Assembly: GCA_011523655.1 (NCBI GenBank)
Contig: WTGH01000060.1
Location: 1-64,000, forward strand
Direction of reading: 5' to 3'
From: Rhodospirillaceae bacterium
GTDB taxonomy: Bacteria; Pseudomonadota; Alphaproteobacteria; Bin65
DNA length: 64,000 nt
In this document: positions 43,111 to 52,675 of the stretch, one piece after another
Numbering within the stretch: position 1 is the first letter of the stretch
Layout: every line of letters begins with the position of its first letter
Translations under genes and position numbers: made by a program
The notes under the pieces: model-generated
Told to the model about the DNA's origin: nothing
What the model saw: only the letters and a program-made list of their open reading frames with translations
The model's database searches: none

Positions 43111-45465
43111 TCAACTTCGCGCCGCCTCCAGCGCCCGCCATACGGCGTGCGGCGTGAGCGGCATGTCGAGCGTCGTCACGCCGTCTTCGGCGAGCGCGTC
43201 CAGCACGGCGTTGATCGCGGTCGGCGGCGAGGCCGTGGTCGGCCCCTCGCCGATGCCCTTGACGCCGAGCGGGTTGTCGTCTCCCGCCACCGGGTTGAAG
43301 ACCGTATCGACCGGCGGCATGTCGTCGGCCCGGGGCAGGCAGAAATCCATGAAGCTGCCGCTGAGCAGCTGGCCCGTGCCGGCTTCGTAGACCGTGTTCT
43401 CCATCATCGCCTGGCCGACGCCCATGGCGATGCCGCCGTGCAGCTGCCCGGCCGCGAGCAGCGGGTTGATCACCGCGCCGGGGTCCGAGACCACGACATA
43501 GCGGTCGATCCGCACCCGGCCGGTCTCGGGATCGACCTCGACCTCGCACAGGTGGCAGCCGCTGGGATAGCTCATCCCCGGCACCTCGAAGCGTTCCTCG
43601 ATGCGCAGCGGCGCGCCGCGCCTGTCGGCCTCGGCCGCCACGGCGAACAGGGAGACCGCCCGGTCCGTGCCCTGCACCCGGTAGGCGCCGCCGGCAAAAC
43701 CGATATCCGCCGCCGCGGCCTCCAGCAGATCGGCGGCCAGCGGCCTGCCCGCCTCGATCAGCGACAGCGCCCCGTTGTAGATAGCGCCGCCGCCGATGCG
43801 CATGGTGCGCGAGCCGTGGGAGCCGCCGCCCTGGGGAATGCGGTCGGTATCGCCGTCCTCGACGACGATCCGGTCCGGCGCCACGCCGAGCAGGCCGGCC
43901 AGGATCTGGCCGAACACGGTTGCGTGGCCCATGCCGCTATCCTGGCTGCCGACCAGCGCCCGCACCCGCCCGTCCTCCGGCCCGTCTCCCGGTTTGGGGA
44001 CCTCGACCCGGAGGTCGGCGAACTCGGCGAGCGCGCCGCCGGCATTCTCGATATAGGTCGTCACCGAACGGCCCCGGCGCAGCCCGCGCGCGGCCGACGC
44101 CGCCCGGCGTTCGGCGAAGCCGTCCCAATCGATCCGGGCCAGCCCGGCGTCCAGGCTGCCAAGGAAATCGTTGCGCTGGTAGCGCGCACCGGTCGGCGAT
44201 CGCCACGGCATGTCGGCGAGCGGGATCAGGTTGCGCCGGCGCAGCTCAACCCGGTCGACGCCCGTCTCGCGCGCCGCCCGGTCGATCAGCCGCTCAAGGA
44301 CCAACGTCGCCTCGGCACGGGCGATCCCGCGGTAGGCCGCGATCGGGGCGGTGTTGGTGAAGACGCCGGTAAACTCGAAGCGGTACGCCGGAATGCGGTA
44401 GGGCCCGCAGATCATCGGCGACATCCAGGTGACGATGACGTGCGGCGCGCGATTGACCCAGTAGGCGCCGTGCCACCAGTCGGCCCGCACGTCGACGGCC
44501 GTGATGCGCCTCTCGGCGTCGAGCGCCATGCGGGCGTGCAAATTCTGGCTGCGCGACTGGGTGTCGGTCAGGAAGGCTTCGCTCCGGCTGGCGATCCAGC
44601 GCACGGGCCGGCCGAGCGCCCGCGCCGCAAACGGCACGGCGACGTACTCGGGATAGACAAGGTTGCGCGCGCCGAAGCCGCCGCCGGTATCCGGCACGAT
44701 CACCCGCAGGTCCTCGCGCCCAATGCCCAGGCAATCGGCGACGATCGCGCGCAGCATGTGGCCGGACTGGCTGCCGGCATGGAGCGTGTACCGGCCGTCG
44801 GCATATTCGGCGAGCGCGCCGCGCGGCTCCATGAAGGCGGCGGTCGAGCGGGTGAACGCGATATCCTGCCCGACGACCCGGTGCGCCGCCGCGAAGGCCG
44901 CATCGGTCGCGGCCCTGTCGCCCGCCGCCCAGACGACCGAGCGGTTGTCGGGCGCGTCCTCCCAGATCGCCGCTGCATCGCCGGCCAGCGCATCCTCCGC
45001 CGTGCCCAGCGCCGGCAGGGGATCGTAGTCGACCTCGACCAGGTCCGCCGCTTCCAGGGCGGCCGCTTCGGTCCCGGCGACGACGAGGGCGACGGCTTCG
45101 CCGGCGAAGCGCACCCGGCCCTCGGCCAGCGGATAGTGCGGGGCATCGACGATGGCGCGATGCAGTTCACCGTCCGGCAACGGTTCGTCCGCGCCGGTCG
45201 GCAGGGCGCGCACGCCGGCCGCGCGGAGGTCCGCCGCCGTATAGACCGCCAGCACGCCCGGAACGGCCAGCGCCGCCGCCGGGTCGATTTCGCCGAGCAC
45301 GGCGTGGGCATGGGGCGTGCGCACGAAGGCGGCATGGGCCTGGCCGGGCCGGCGGAGATCGGCGGTGAACGTGCCGGCCCCGGTGAGAAACGCGCGGTCC
45401 TCCACGCGCGGTATCGAGGCGCCGACGAGAGGGACTTTTTCTGCTGTGGTTTCCGGTATCGTCAT
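43111..45465 (-). CDS. xanthine dehydrogenase family molybdopterin-binding subunit (CoxL-like, form II type)
   Basis: 784-residue large subunit of a molybdenum hydroxylase. Features are the N-terminal GASIPRVEDRAFLTGAG, the molybdopterin contact DTGGGFGARN, the active-site loop AYRGIARAEA, and the catalytic Glu in GVKGIGEGPTTASPP. The loop lacks the Cys of true CO dehydrogenase (AYRCSFR), so this is a form II enzyme oxidising an unknown aldehyde, heterocycle or acid. The partner CoxM (FAD) and CoxS ([2Fe-2S]) genes are not adjacent. It is divergent from the CoA-transferase gene. Confidence 0.9.
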   Translation of the reverse strand: MTIPETTAEKVPLVGASIPRVEDRAFLTGAGTFTADLRRPGQAHAAFVRTPHAHAVLGEIDPAAALAVPGVLAVYTAADLRAAGVRALPTGADEPLPDGELHRAIVDAPHYPLAEGRVRFAGEAVALVVAGTEAAALEAADLVEVDYDPLPALGTAEDALAGDAAAIWEDAPDNRSVVWAAGDRAATDAAFAAAHRVVGQDIAFTRSTAAFMEPRGALAEYADGRYTLHAGSQSGHMLRAIVADCLGIGREDLRVIVPDTGGGFGARNLVYPEYVAVPFAARALGRPVRWIASRSEAFLTDTQSRSQNLHARMALDAERRITAVDVRADWWHGAYWVNRAPHVIVTWMSPMICGPYRIPAYRFEFTGVFTNTAPIAAYRGIARAEATLVLERLIDRAARETGVDRVELRRRNLIPLADMPWRSPTGARYQRNDFLGSLDAGLARIDWDGFAERRAASAARGLRRGRSVTTYIENAGGALAEFADLRVEVPKPGDGPEDGRVRALVGSQDSGMGHATVFGQILAGLLGVAPDRIVVEDGDTDRIPQGGGSHGSRTMRIGGGAIYNGALSLIEAGRPLAADLLEAAAADIGFAGGAYRVQGTDRAVSLFAVAAEADRRGAPLRIEERFEVPGMSYPSGCHLCEVEVDPETGRVRIDRYVVVSDPGAVINPLLAAGQLHGGIAMGVGQAMMENTVYEAGTGQLLSGSFMDFCLPRADDMPPVDTVFNPVAGDDNPLGVKGIGEGPTTASPPTAINAVLDALAEDGVTTLDMPLTPHAVWRALEAARS

Positions 45466-45616
45466 AGAGCTGGATTTAGGGTCGGGGACGGCTTCGCGAC
45501 AGTCGCCTTTCTGGCGCGCCCGACCGGCCGCACGACTGTCCTGCACGGCATTCCGTATGGGGCCGCGACCCGGCTGCCGGTTGACCTTTGGGTCCGGCCC
45601 GTCCTTTTTCGCAGCC

Positions 45617-46852
45617 ATGAGCACAACCAACGATCCTGCGCCCGCTTCGAAGCCGGCCGCCGCCGGTCCAGCGGGGACCGGCCTGCCGCTCGACGGCGTC
45701 CGCATCCTCGATCTCACCACCATCGTCTACGGCCCCTATGCGACCCAGACCCTGGGCGATTTCGGCGCCGAGATCGTCAAGGTCGAGGCGCCGGGCGGCG
45801 ACGCCATGCGCGAGATGGGGCCGGGCCGCAGCCCGCACATGGCGGCCCTGTTCCTGGGCATGAACCGCAACAAGAAGAGCATCGTGCTCGACCTCAAGCG
45901 CGCAGCGGCACGCGAGGCCCTGTGGCGGCTGGTCGATAGCGCCGACGTTTTCGTGCACAACATCCGGCCGCAGAAGATCCTGAAGCTGGGCTTCGATCCG
46001 GACGCCGTGTTGGCGCGCAACCCCGGCATCGTCTATGCCGGCCTCTACGGCTATCGCGACGGCGGGCCCTATGCCGGCCAGCCGGCCTATGACGACGTCA
46101 TCCAGGGCCAGTCCGGCCTCGCCGGCACCTTCCTCGCCCGCGACGGCACGCCCAACCTGATCCCGACCATCGTCGCCGACAAGATTTCCGGCCTGCTCGC
46201 CGCCAACGGCATGCTCGCGGCGCTCATCCAGCGCCGGAAAACCGGCCGCGGCGTCTATGTCGAGACCGCAATGTTCGAAGGCGTCGCCAGCTTCACCCTC
46301 GCCGAGCACCAGTATGGCGCGATCTTCTCGCCGCCGATGACGCCGCCGGGCTATCCGCGCGTGCTCTCGCCCCATCGCCGCCCTCAGCCGACGGCGGACG
46401 GCTTCATCTGCCTGCTCGCCTACACCGATGCGCAGTGGGACCGGTTCTGGGACCTGGTCGGCCGGCCGGAGATGAAGGACGATCCGCGCTTCCTGACCGT
46501 CAACACCCGTCTGAACCATGTCGATTCGCTCTATGGCGAATCGGGCAGGGAGCTGGTGAAGAAAAGCTCCGCCGAATGGCTCGACCTGCTGCGCCGCACC
46601 GAAATTCCCTGCGGCCCGGTCAACACGCTCGAAGACCTCCGGACCGATCCGCACCTCGCCGCCACCGGCTTCTTCCGTCCCTTCGAGCATCCGACCGAAG
46701 GCGGCATGGAAATCCCCGACACCGCCTTTCGGTTCGACGGCGCCGCCCTGCCCGTCCGCCTCGGCCAGCCGCATCTCGGCGAGCACACCGAAGCGCTGCT
46801 GGCGGAAGCCGGATTCGATGCGGCGGAGGTTGCGGAGATTACCGGCGGGTGA
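45617..46852 (+). CDS. CaiB/BaiF family CoA-transferase (family III)
   Basis: 411 residues with the standard order. The N-terminal LDGVRILDLTTIVYGPYATQTLGDFGAEIVKVE binds CoA, the catalytic Asp lies in PAYDDVIQGQSG (about residue 155), and the smaller domain has DGFICLLAYTDAQWDRFWDL. Family III enzymes move CoA between organic acids. The acceptor is unknown. The start ATG at 45617 lies 151 bp from the divergent molybdenum hydroxylase, so the two may be co-regulated. Confidence 0.9.
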   Translation: MSTTNDPAPASKPAAAGPAGTGLPLDGVRILDLTTIVYGPYATQTLGDFGAEIVKVEAPGGDAMREMGPGRSPHMAALFLGMNRNKKSIVLDLKRAAAREALWRLVDSADVFVHNIRPQKILKLGFDPDAVLARNPGIVYAGLYGYRDGGPYAGQPAYDDVIQGQSGLAGTFLARDGTPNLIPTIVADKISGLLAANGMLAALIQRRKTGRGVYVETAMFEGVASFTLAEHQYGAIFSPPMTPPGYPRVLSPHRRPQPTADGFICLLAYTDAQWDRFWDLVGRPEMKDDPRFLTVNTRLNHVDSLYGESGRELVKKSSAEWLDLLRRTEIPCGPVNTLEDLRTDPHLAATGFFRPFEHPTEGGMEIPDTAFRFDGAALPVRLGQPHLGEHTEALLAEAGFDAAEVAEITGG

Positions 46853-46891
46853 GCGGGAGTGCCGCTTCCCGTCTCTTCCCCCTCATCGGAG

Positions 46892-46907
46892 GATTGCTCT
46901 GCGAAAG
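46892..46907 (-). repeat. 16-bp motif TTTCGCAGARNAATCC, copy 3
   Basis: Minus-strand copy reading TTTCGCAGAGCAATCC at the left edge of the 731-bp interval. Confidence 0.6.
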
Positions 46908-47416
46908 GGGGCGCCGGACGGGCCGGTCGCCGGAAAACGGCCGGATTTTGAATAAATGTTCAATATCAGATTGCCTAAGTCTTTGAAATCGCTCTATTTT
47001 TGAATTGGACAGACCGTTCTAATTAATATGTTTTTTTTTTGCACTCGGCAGCCCTAACCCTTTGGAATCGTTGGAAAGATGCCGTTCGGAAATGCACAAA
47101 TACAATCCCTATAGGAATTTTTCCAGTCGCCCGGCCGAGCGGGAGCGCCGGTCGACACCGGGGGCGGTACCGTCGGGCGGGATCGGGCGCGCGATGGCCC
47201 GGCGGAAGCGGAGGGTCGAACCGGATGGGGGTCCGGCCGTCAAGCCCAATGGCGGACAGGGCGGCGCACAGGATGGCCGACCGGCGGCGGCGGGCCGGAA
47301 AGCGGGCAGGGTGGAAGGTTCCCGCACGGTCCCCCGCCGGTTTCTTCGTTTGCTTCTTTTTGAGGGGGGAGGCGTCGGCCGGCCGCGGCAGGCGCACTTC
47401 GGGCGTTGACGGGGCC

Positions 47417-47445
47417 GATATAGGGCGCCGGCTCACCCGTGTCAA
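47417..47445 (-). promoter_or_regulatory. strong sigma70-like promoter without an assigned gene
   Basis: On the minus strand, a perfect -35 TTGACA (47445-47440) is followed after exactly 17 bp by TATATC (47422-47417). Transcription would begin near 47410 and run leftwards through about 560 bp with no recognised gene before meeting the convergent CoA-transferase. Confidence 0.65.
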
Positions 47446-47499
47446 GGAAAAAATCGTAAAAAAGGAAATAATATCGAAAAACTGGCCCGGCTCACGGCA

Positions 47500-47515
47500 T
47501 TTCGCAGGAGAATCC
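47500..47515 (+). repeat. 16-bp motif TTTCGCAGARNAATCC, copy 4
   Basis: Plus-strand copy reading TTTCGCAGGAGAATCC, followed by an AAAGGGAGAGGGGG extension that resembles the one after copy 2. Confidence 0.55.
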
Positions 47516-47564
47516 AAAGGGAGAGGGGGCGCGTTGTTTCGTCTGTCGGAGCCGATTCGCGGCA

Positions 47565-47580
47565 ATTCGCAGAGAAATCC
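47565..47580 (+). repeat. 16-bp motif TTTCGCAGARNAATCC, copy 5
   Basis: Plus-strand copy with one leading mismatch, ATTCGCAGAGAAATCC, ending 3 bp before the tsaC stop codon. Confidence 0.5.
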
Positions 47581-47583
47581 GTC

Positions 47584-48576
47584 TCACGCCCGATGCGCCG
47601 CGCGGCGGAGGCGGTCGTTGATGGCGGCTCCGAGGCCGTCTTCCGGTATGGCTGAGACGGCGATGGCGGCGGGGGCGAGGGCGTCCAGCTCGTGCAGCAT
47701 GCGGAACAGGTTGGCCGCCGCTTCGGTGAGGTCGCCGGCCGGGCTGAGGTTGCGCACCGCGGCGTAGCCGGCTGTGCCGGCCGGGCCGGCCACTGGGGCA
47801 TCGCCGAAGGCCAGCAGCGCTTCGCCTTCCTCCAGCGCATCGCCGGCACCGAGCCGCAACCGTGCGCGCGGTGCGTAATGGGCGGCCAGCATCCCCGGCG
47901 ATTCGAGGGGCGCTTCGGGCGGTGCGTCGACGGCGGAGCCAGCGCCCGCCGTCTGTACCGGCCCGATGATTTCCTCGATGGACTCATGTGTGACCAGGCC
48001 GGGGCGCAGCAGCACGGGCGTTTCGCCGGTCAGAGAGAGGACCGTCGATTCGAGGCCGCCCGAGCACGGCCCGCCGTCCAGGACGATCTCCACAGCACCG
48101 CCGAGCGACGCCGCGACATGGCGGGCTTCGGTCGGGCTCAGCCGGCCGAAACGGTTGGCGCTCGGCGCCGCCACCGGGCAGCCGGCGGCGCGCATCAGGG
48201 CCTGTGCCACCGGATGGTCCGGCGCGCGCACCGCAACCGAATCTAGCCCGGCGCTGACCAGCCGGGAGACCGGCGCATCCGGCGTGCGCGGCAGAACGAG
48301 AGTCAGCGCGCCGGGCCAGAAGGCCTCGGCGAGGCGCAGGGCGCGCTCGTCGAAGACCGCCCAGGCCCGGTGCGCCGCAAGGTCGGGCGCATGGACGATC
48401 AGCGGGTTGAAGCGCGGCCGGCCCTTGGCTGCGAAAATGCGCGCCACCGCCCGGTCGTCGGTCGCGTCGGCGCCCAGGCCGTAGACCGTCTCGGTCGGGA
48501 AGGCGACGAGGCCACCGCTGCGCAGCCGGTCCGCCGCCGCGGCGATCCCGGCACCGTCCGCCGGCCGTAGCGCCAT
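47584..48576 (-). CDS. tsaC: L-threonylcarbamoyladenylate synthase (Sua5 type)
   Basis: Makes threonylcarbamoyl-AMP from threonine, bicarbonate and ATP, the precursor for the t6A modification of tRNAs; TsaE, needed in the next step, is fused to AmgK at 17184-18782. The 330 residues contain a YrdC domain (GGLVAFPTETVYGLGADA, KGRPRFNPLIVH, PSANRFGRLSPT) and a C-terminal SUA5 domain starting around SPGMLAAHYAPRA. The ATG at 48576 matches the family. It lies 61 bp after cysQ on the same strand. Confidence 0.94.
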   Translation of the reverse strand: MALRPADGAGIAAAADRLRSGGLVAFPTETVYGLGADATDDRAVARIFAAKGRPRFNPLIVHAPDLAAHRAWAVFDERALRLAEAFWPGALTLVLPRTPDAPVSRLVSAGLDSVAVRAPDHPVAQALMRAAGCPVAAPSANRFGRLSPTEARHVAASLGGAVEIVLDGGPCSGGLESTVLSLTGETPVLLRPGLVTHESIEEIIGPVQTAGAGSAVDAPPEAPLESPGMLAAHYAPRARLRLGAGDALEEGEALLAFGDAPVAGPAGTAGYAAVRNLSPAGDLTEAAANLFRMLHELDALAPAAIAVSAIPEDGLGAAINDRLRRAAHRA

Positions 48577-48637
48577 CGTCCCCGTGCCGTCTCTCTTGCC
48601 GGCGAATTGCGCGTCAGGCCGCACGTCAGGCCCCACG

Positions 48638-49450
48638 TCAGGAGCGACGGCCGCGCACGACGTAGCCGGCGTTGCGCCAGCCGGCCTTGCCGTAGGTCAG
48701 CGGCCCGCCGGCGAGGGTGCGCACCGTGCCGCCGGCAGCCTCGACGATCGCCTGGCCGGCCGCGGTGTCCCATTCCATGGTCGGGCCGAGCCGGGGGTAG
48801 AGGTCTGCGCTGCCCTCGGCGACCAGGGCGAACTTGAGCGCGCTGCCGGCGATGATCCGGCGGGCGACGTTCTCGCCGTTCAGGAAATCGTCCAGCTCGT
48901 CCCAGTTGTCGTGGGACCGGCTGGCCGCGACGACGATGCCGTCGGCCGGCGCCGCCCGCACCGCGACCCGCTCCGCGGGACCGTCCCCCGCCTGCCGGCT
49001 CGCCGCGCCGGTTCCGCGTTCGCCGGTGTAGCCGACGTAGACGACGTCGCGCACCGGGATGCCGAGCACGCCGAACACAGGCCGGCCGGCGGCGACTAGG
49101 GCGATGTTGACGGTGAACTCGTCGCGCTTGTTGATGAATTCCCGCGTGCCGTCGAGCGGATCGACCAGCCAGAACGGCCGGGCGCCCGTGCCATCCGTCC
49201 GGTGGCTCGCCGCGCGCTCCTCCGACACCACCGGGATGTCCGGGGTCAGCGCCTCCAGCGCCGGCACGATCACGGCGTCGGCGGCATGGTCGGCCTCGGT
49301 GACCGGCGTCCGGTCGTCCTTGCGCCCGATGTCGAGGTCGGTCCGGTAGAAGGGCAGGATGGCCGCGCCGGCCCGGCGGGCAATGGCGCAAACCGGATCG
49401 GCCAGGGCTTCGAGATCGGGAACGGCGGGACCGGTCGGGGCGTTCGGCAT
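48638..49450 (-). CDS. cysQ: 3'(2'),5'-bisphosphate nucleotidase CysQ
   Basis: Hydrolyses phosphoadenosine phosphate (PAP) formed by sulfate assimilation. The 270-residue protein is an inositol monophosphatase-fold enzyme with DRTPVTEADHAAD, EERAASHR, the metal motif WLVDPLDGTREFI (about 93-105), and MEWDTAAGQAIVEAAGG near the C-terminus. It is probably cotranscribed with tsaC. No sulfate-assimilation genes are in the window. Confidence 0.94.
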   Translation of the reverse strand: MPNAPTGPAVPDLEALADPVCAIARRAGAAILPFYRTDLDIGRKDDRTPVTEADHAADAVIVPALEALTPDIPVVSEERAASHRTDGTGARPFWLVDPLDGTREFINKRDEFTVNIALVAAGRPVFGVLGIPVRDVVYVGYTGERGTGAASRQAGDGPAERVAVRAAPADGIVVAASRSHDNWDELDDFLNGENVARRIIAGSALKFALVAEGSADLYPRLGPTMEWDTAAGQAIVEAAGGTVRTLAGGPLTYGKAGWRNAGYVVRGRRS

Positions 49451-49665
49451 CGGGCTTTCCGGCGGATGCGGAGGCTGCCAATCTAGGGCCGCGGCCGGCG
49501 GCGGACAGGGCCTTGCGCCGCCCTCCGCCCATTTCGCCGCATCGGGCGGCCGCTTGATCCCCAGCCTTGATTCCTTGGGCCCGGAGCCTTTATTGAAGGC
49601 CGGCCGCGCGGGCGGCGCCTGCCGGACAGATCGGCCGGGACGCCGCGCCGGCCTTCCCTTCGGAT

Positions 49666-49741
<76 letters not shown>

Positions 49742-49752
49742 AACGCCTGAAG

Positions 49753-49786
49753 ACCGGCCCGCCGACCCACGTCGCGGCCGGTTTTT
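49753..49786 (+). terminator. intrinsic terminator of tRNA-Ala
   Basis: Arms ACCGGCC (49753-49759) and GGCCGGT (49776-49782) are followed by a T-run (49782-49786), 12 bp after the tRNA. Confidence 0.75.
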
Positions 49787-49928
49787 CGTTTCCGGCGCCC
49801 CATTCAGCAAGAATGTGGAAGGCTGAGGACCGAGACGCGCGTTTGCCCCCCGCAATCGCCCTGTACAAGGGCCGGGCGTCCGCCATAAGGTCGGTTTCTC
49901 CGAAGGGGCATCGATAGAGGAGGAATCC

Positions 49929-50387
49929 ATGGCCAAAATCTCGGTGAACGGCCGTCTGCGGACGGTCGATGTCGACCATGCGGACACCCCGCTGCTCTGG
50001 GTGATCCGCGAAAATCTCGGGATGACCGGGACCAAGTTCGGCTGCGGGGAGGCCCTGTGCGGCGCCTGCACCGTGCATATCAACGGCGAGGCCGTGCGCT
50101 CGTGCCAGACGCCGATTTCCGACGTCAAGGAATCGGACCGGATCACCACGATCGAGGGGCTGGACGCCAACGGCCAGCATCCGGTGCAGAAGGCCTGGAT
50201 CGCCGAGCAGGTGCCCCAGTGCGGCTACTGCCAGTCGGGCCAGATCATGCAGGCCGCGGCGCTGCTGGCGGAGAACAAGAACCCGTCGGACGACGACATC
50301 GTCGAACACATGAACGGCAATCTCTGCCGCTGCATGACCTATGCGCGGATCGGCAAGGCGATCAAGCGCGCCGCCGCCGAGATGTAG
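49929..50387 (+). CDS. (2Fe-2S)-binding subunit of a molybdenum hydroxylase (IorA-like)
   Basis: Small electron-transfer subunit. The 152 residues bind two [2Fe-2S] clusters: a plant-ferredoxin type with C39, C44, C47 and C59, and a four-helix type with C98, C101, C133 and C135 ([11 protein letters not shown] and LCRCMTY). AGGAGGA precedes the ATG. It is followed after 10 bp by the large subunit; the two-gene layout without an FAD subunit is that of isoquinoline 1-oxidoreductase and periplasmic aldehyde oxidoreductases that pass electrons to cytochromes. Confidence 0.94.
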   Translation: MAKISVNGRLRTVDVDHADTPLLWVIRENLGMTGTKFGCGEALCGACTVHINGEAVRSCQTPISDVKESDRITTIEGLDANGQHPVQKAWIAEQVPQCGYCQSGQIMQAAALLAENKNPSDDDIVEHMNGNLCRCMTYARIGKAIKRAAAEM

Positions 50388-50397
50388 GGAGGAAGCA

Positions 50398-52647
50398 ATG
50401 ACCGTAATGGATACAAGCATTGGCCGGCGGACCTTCCTGGTCGGCGCCGGCGCTTCCGGCCTGCTCTTCGGCTTCGCCGCGCATGACGGCATCCGGCTCG
50501 CCGACGCATCGACGATGAAGGCGTTTGCGCCCAACCTCTGGTTCTCGATGGACGCCGCGGGCAAGACCGTCGTCCGGATCGACAAGGCCGAGATGGGCCA
50601 GCATGTCGGCACGGCGCTCGCCCAGATCCTGGCCGATGAACTCGAGGTCAAGTGGAGCGACGTCAGCATCAGCCATATCGGCTTCGACCCGAAGGTCGGG
50701 CTGCACGTCACCGGCGGTTCCTGGTCGGTGAACTGGACCTTCGACCGCATGTCGCGCGCCGGCGCGGCCGGGCGGATTACGCTGATCGAGGCCACCGCGA
50801 AGAAGTGGGGCGTTCCGGCGAGCCAGTTGAGCGCGAAGGATAGCGTGATCTCCGGCCCCGGCGGCAAGACGATCACCTATGGCGAGCTGGTCAAGGCCGG
50901 CGTGCCGCCGAAGGCCTTCTCGAAGGACGAGATGAAGGCGATCAAGCTGAAGGCGGCCGGCCAGCGGCGCTATATCGGCAAGAGCCTGCCCGCCCTCGAC
51001 GTTCCGGCCAAGACCAACGGCACCGCCGGCTTCGCCATCGACGTGAAGCTCGACGGCATGGTCTACGCCACGCCGGCCACGCCGCCGGTGCGCTACGGCG
51101 CCAAGGTCAGGTCGGTCGACGACAGCGCAGCGAAGAAGATCAAGGGCTACATGACCCACGTCGTGATCGAGGACCCGACCGGGTCGCAGACCGGCTGGGT
51201 GATGGCGGTCGCCAATTCCTACTGGACGGCGCGCAAGGCGGCGCTGGCGCTCAAGGTCGACTGGGATCTGGGTCCCAACGCGAAGGTGTCCTCGAAGACC
51301 ATCAACGATGAGTCGCGGCGCCTGATCGACAACACCGCCAACGCCTCCACCTTCCTCAAGGAAGGCGATGCGGAGAAGGCGATCGCGTCGGCCAAGGTCA
51401 AACACGAGGCGATCTACACGACGACGATCAACATCCACGCCCCGCTGGAGCCGCTGAACGCCACCGTGGAGATCAGGGACGGCGTCTATCACATCTACAC
51501 CGGCAACCAGTTCCAGACCCTGGCGATGGGGCTGGTCCCGGCGGCGCTCGGCATCAAGCCCGACAAGGTCGTGCTGCATCAGCAGTTCCTGGGCGGCGGC
51601 TTCGGCCGGCGGCTGGAGGCCGACTACCTGATCATGGCGGCGCTGACGGCCAAGGCGGTCCAGAAGCCGGTGAAGATGATCTACAGCCGCGAGGCCGACA
51701 CCGAGTTCGACTTCACCCGGCCGATGACGACGATGCGCGTCACCGCCGGCTCGGACGGCAAGAAGATCACCGGCTGGAAGCATACGGCGGCCTCGTCGTT
51801 TGCGACCGCCCGGATGGCGCCGGGTTTCCTGGGCAAGGACCCCGGCGGCAAGAAGTTCGATCCCTTCCAGATCAACGGCTCGGACCACTGGTACACGATC
51901 CCGAACCAGCTCGTGCTGACCGAGATGAACAAGATCGCCCAGGCGGCGACGCCGTCCGGCCAGCTGCGCTCGGTGGCGCCGGCGTGGACCTTCTGGGCGG
52001 TCGAGAGCATGATCGACGAAATGGCCCACAAGATGGGCGTCGATCCGCTCGCGCTCAGGCTCCAGATGCTCGATGGCAAGGGCAAGAATGCCGGCAAGGG
52101 GCCGACCGCCAACGGCGCCAAGCGGCTGGCCAGCGTGCTCCAGAAGGTCGCCGCCAAGGCGGGCTACGGCAAGGCGATGGCGAAGAACACCGGCATCGGC
52201 CTGGCCTGCGTGACCAGCCAGGAGCGCCCCTCGGCGGCCTGGACGGCGACCGCGGCCAACGTCACCGTCAACCCGGCGGACGGCTCGTTCACCGTCAACC
52301 GGCTGACCGTGGGCACGGATCTCGGCACGCTGATCAACCCGAACGCCGTCGAGGCCCAGGTCCAGGGGGCGACCCTGTGGGGCCTTTCGCTGGCGACGCT
52401 CGAGGAGGTCGAGATGAAGGACGGTCGGCTCCAGGCGTCGAACTTCGACACCTACACGCCGTGCCGGATGGAGAACGCGCCGGACCTGGACGTGATCCTG
52501 GTCGAGACCGGCCAGTATCCGGTCGGCTGCGGCGAACCGGCGGTCACCTCGGTGGCGCCGGCGATCGCCAACGCGATCTTCGCCGCCACGGGCGCCCGCG
52601 TCCGCTCGCTGCCGATCACGGCGGAGAAGGTGAAGGCGGCGCTGTAG
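50398..52647 (+). CDS. molybdopterin-binding large subunit of an IorB-type hydroxylase
   Basis: 749 residues, beginning with a twin-arginine signal (R10-R11, IGRRTFLVGAGASGLLFG), so the folded enzyme is probably exported to the periplasm. Duplicate Mo-binding domains follow with FLGGGFGRRLEADY (about 400), PSGQLRSVAPAWTFWAVESMIDE (about 520) and the catalytic Glu in VGCGEPAVTSVAPAIANAI near the C-terminus. GGAGGA stands before the ATG at 50398; a second ATG three codons on is possible. The substrate is unknown. An intrinsic terminator follows. Confidence 0.93.
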   Translation: MTVMDTSIGRRTFLVGAGASGLLFGFAAHDGIRLADASTMKAFAPNLWFSMDAAGKTVVRIDKAEMGQHVGTALAQILADELEVKWSDVSISHIGFDPKVGLHVTGGSWSVNWTFDRMSRAGAAGRITLIEATAKKWGVPASQLSAKDSVISGPGGKTITYGELVKAGVPPKAFSKDEMKAIKLKAAGQRRYIGKSLPALDVPAKTNGTAGFAIDVKLDGMVYATPATPPVRYGAKVRSVDDSAAKKIKGYMTHVVIEDPTGSQTGWVMAVANSYWTARKAALALKVDWDLGPNAKVSSKTINDESRRLIDNTANASTFLKEGDAEKAIASAKVKHEAIYTTTINIHAPLEPLNATVEIRDGVYHIYTGNQFQTLAMGLVPAALGIKPDKVVLHQQFLGGGFGRRLEADYLIMAALTAKAVQKPVKMIYSREADTEFDFTRPMTTMRVTAGSDGKKITGWKHTAASSFATARMAPGFLGKDPGGKKFDPFQINGSDHWYTIPNQLVLTEMNKIAQAATPSGQLRSVAPAWTFWAVESMIDEMAHKMGVDPLALRLQMLDGKGKNAGKGPTANGAKRLASVLQKVAAKAGYGKAMAKNTGIGLACVTSQERPSAAWTATAANVTVNPADGSFTVNRLTVGTDLGTLINPNAVEAQVQGATLWGLSLATLEEVEMKDGRLQASNFDTYTPCRMENAPDLDVILVETGQYPVGCGEPAVTSVAPAIANAIFAATGARVRSLPITAEKVKAAL

Positions 52648-52675
52648 GGCACTACCGCACCTGCGCGAAACGGAA

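Larger units (their letters stand above)
46853..47583. other. 731-bp gene-free interval with an orphan promoter
   Basis: No open frame here shows protein-like composition. The left part (about 46940-47060) is A+T-rich and contains a run of ten T (about 47031-47040). A strong leftward promoter is at 47417-47445. Copies of the 16-bp motif stand at 46892 (minus), 47500 and 47565 (plus), so the interior is flanked by inverted copies, as in the 18783-19260 interval. Confidence 0.6.

Noticed and set aside
43111..45465. True CO dehydrogenase
   Set aside because: The active-site loop reads AYRG, not the AYRCSFR of CO-oxidising enzymes, and coxM/coxS are absent.
43147..45939. 930-codon open frame antisense to the CoxL-like gene
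   Set aside because: The opposite strand encodes all molybdenum hydroxylase motifs; this frame has none.
47062..47409. 115-codon plus-strand frame with TTG start in the same gap
   Set aside because: Basic low-complexity product, no similarity and no usable ribosome-binding site.
47023..47565. 180-codon minus-strand frame in the 731-bp gap
   Set aside because: Composition shifts along its length, no ribosome-binding site, and it runs through the repeat motif and the orphan promoter; not protein-like.
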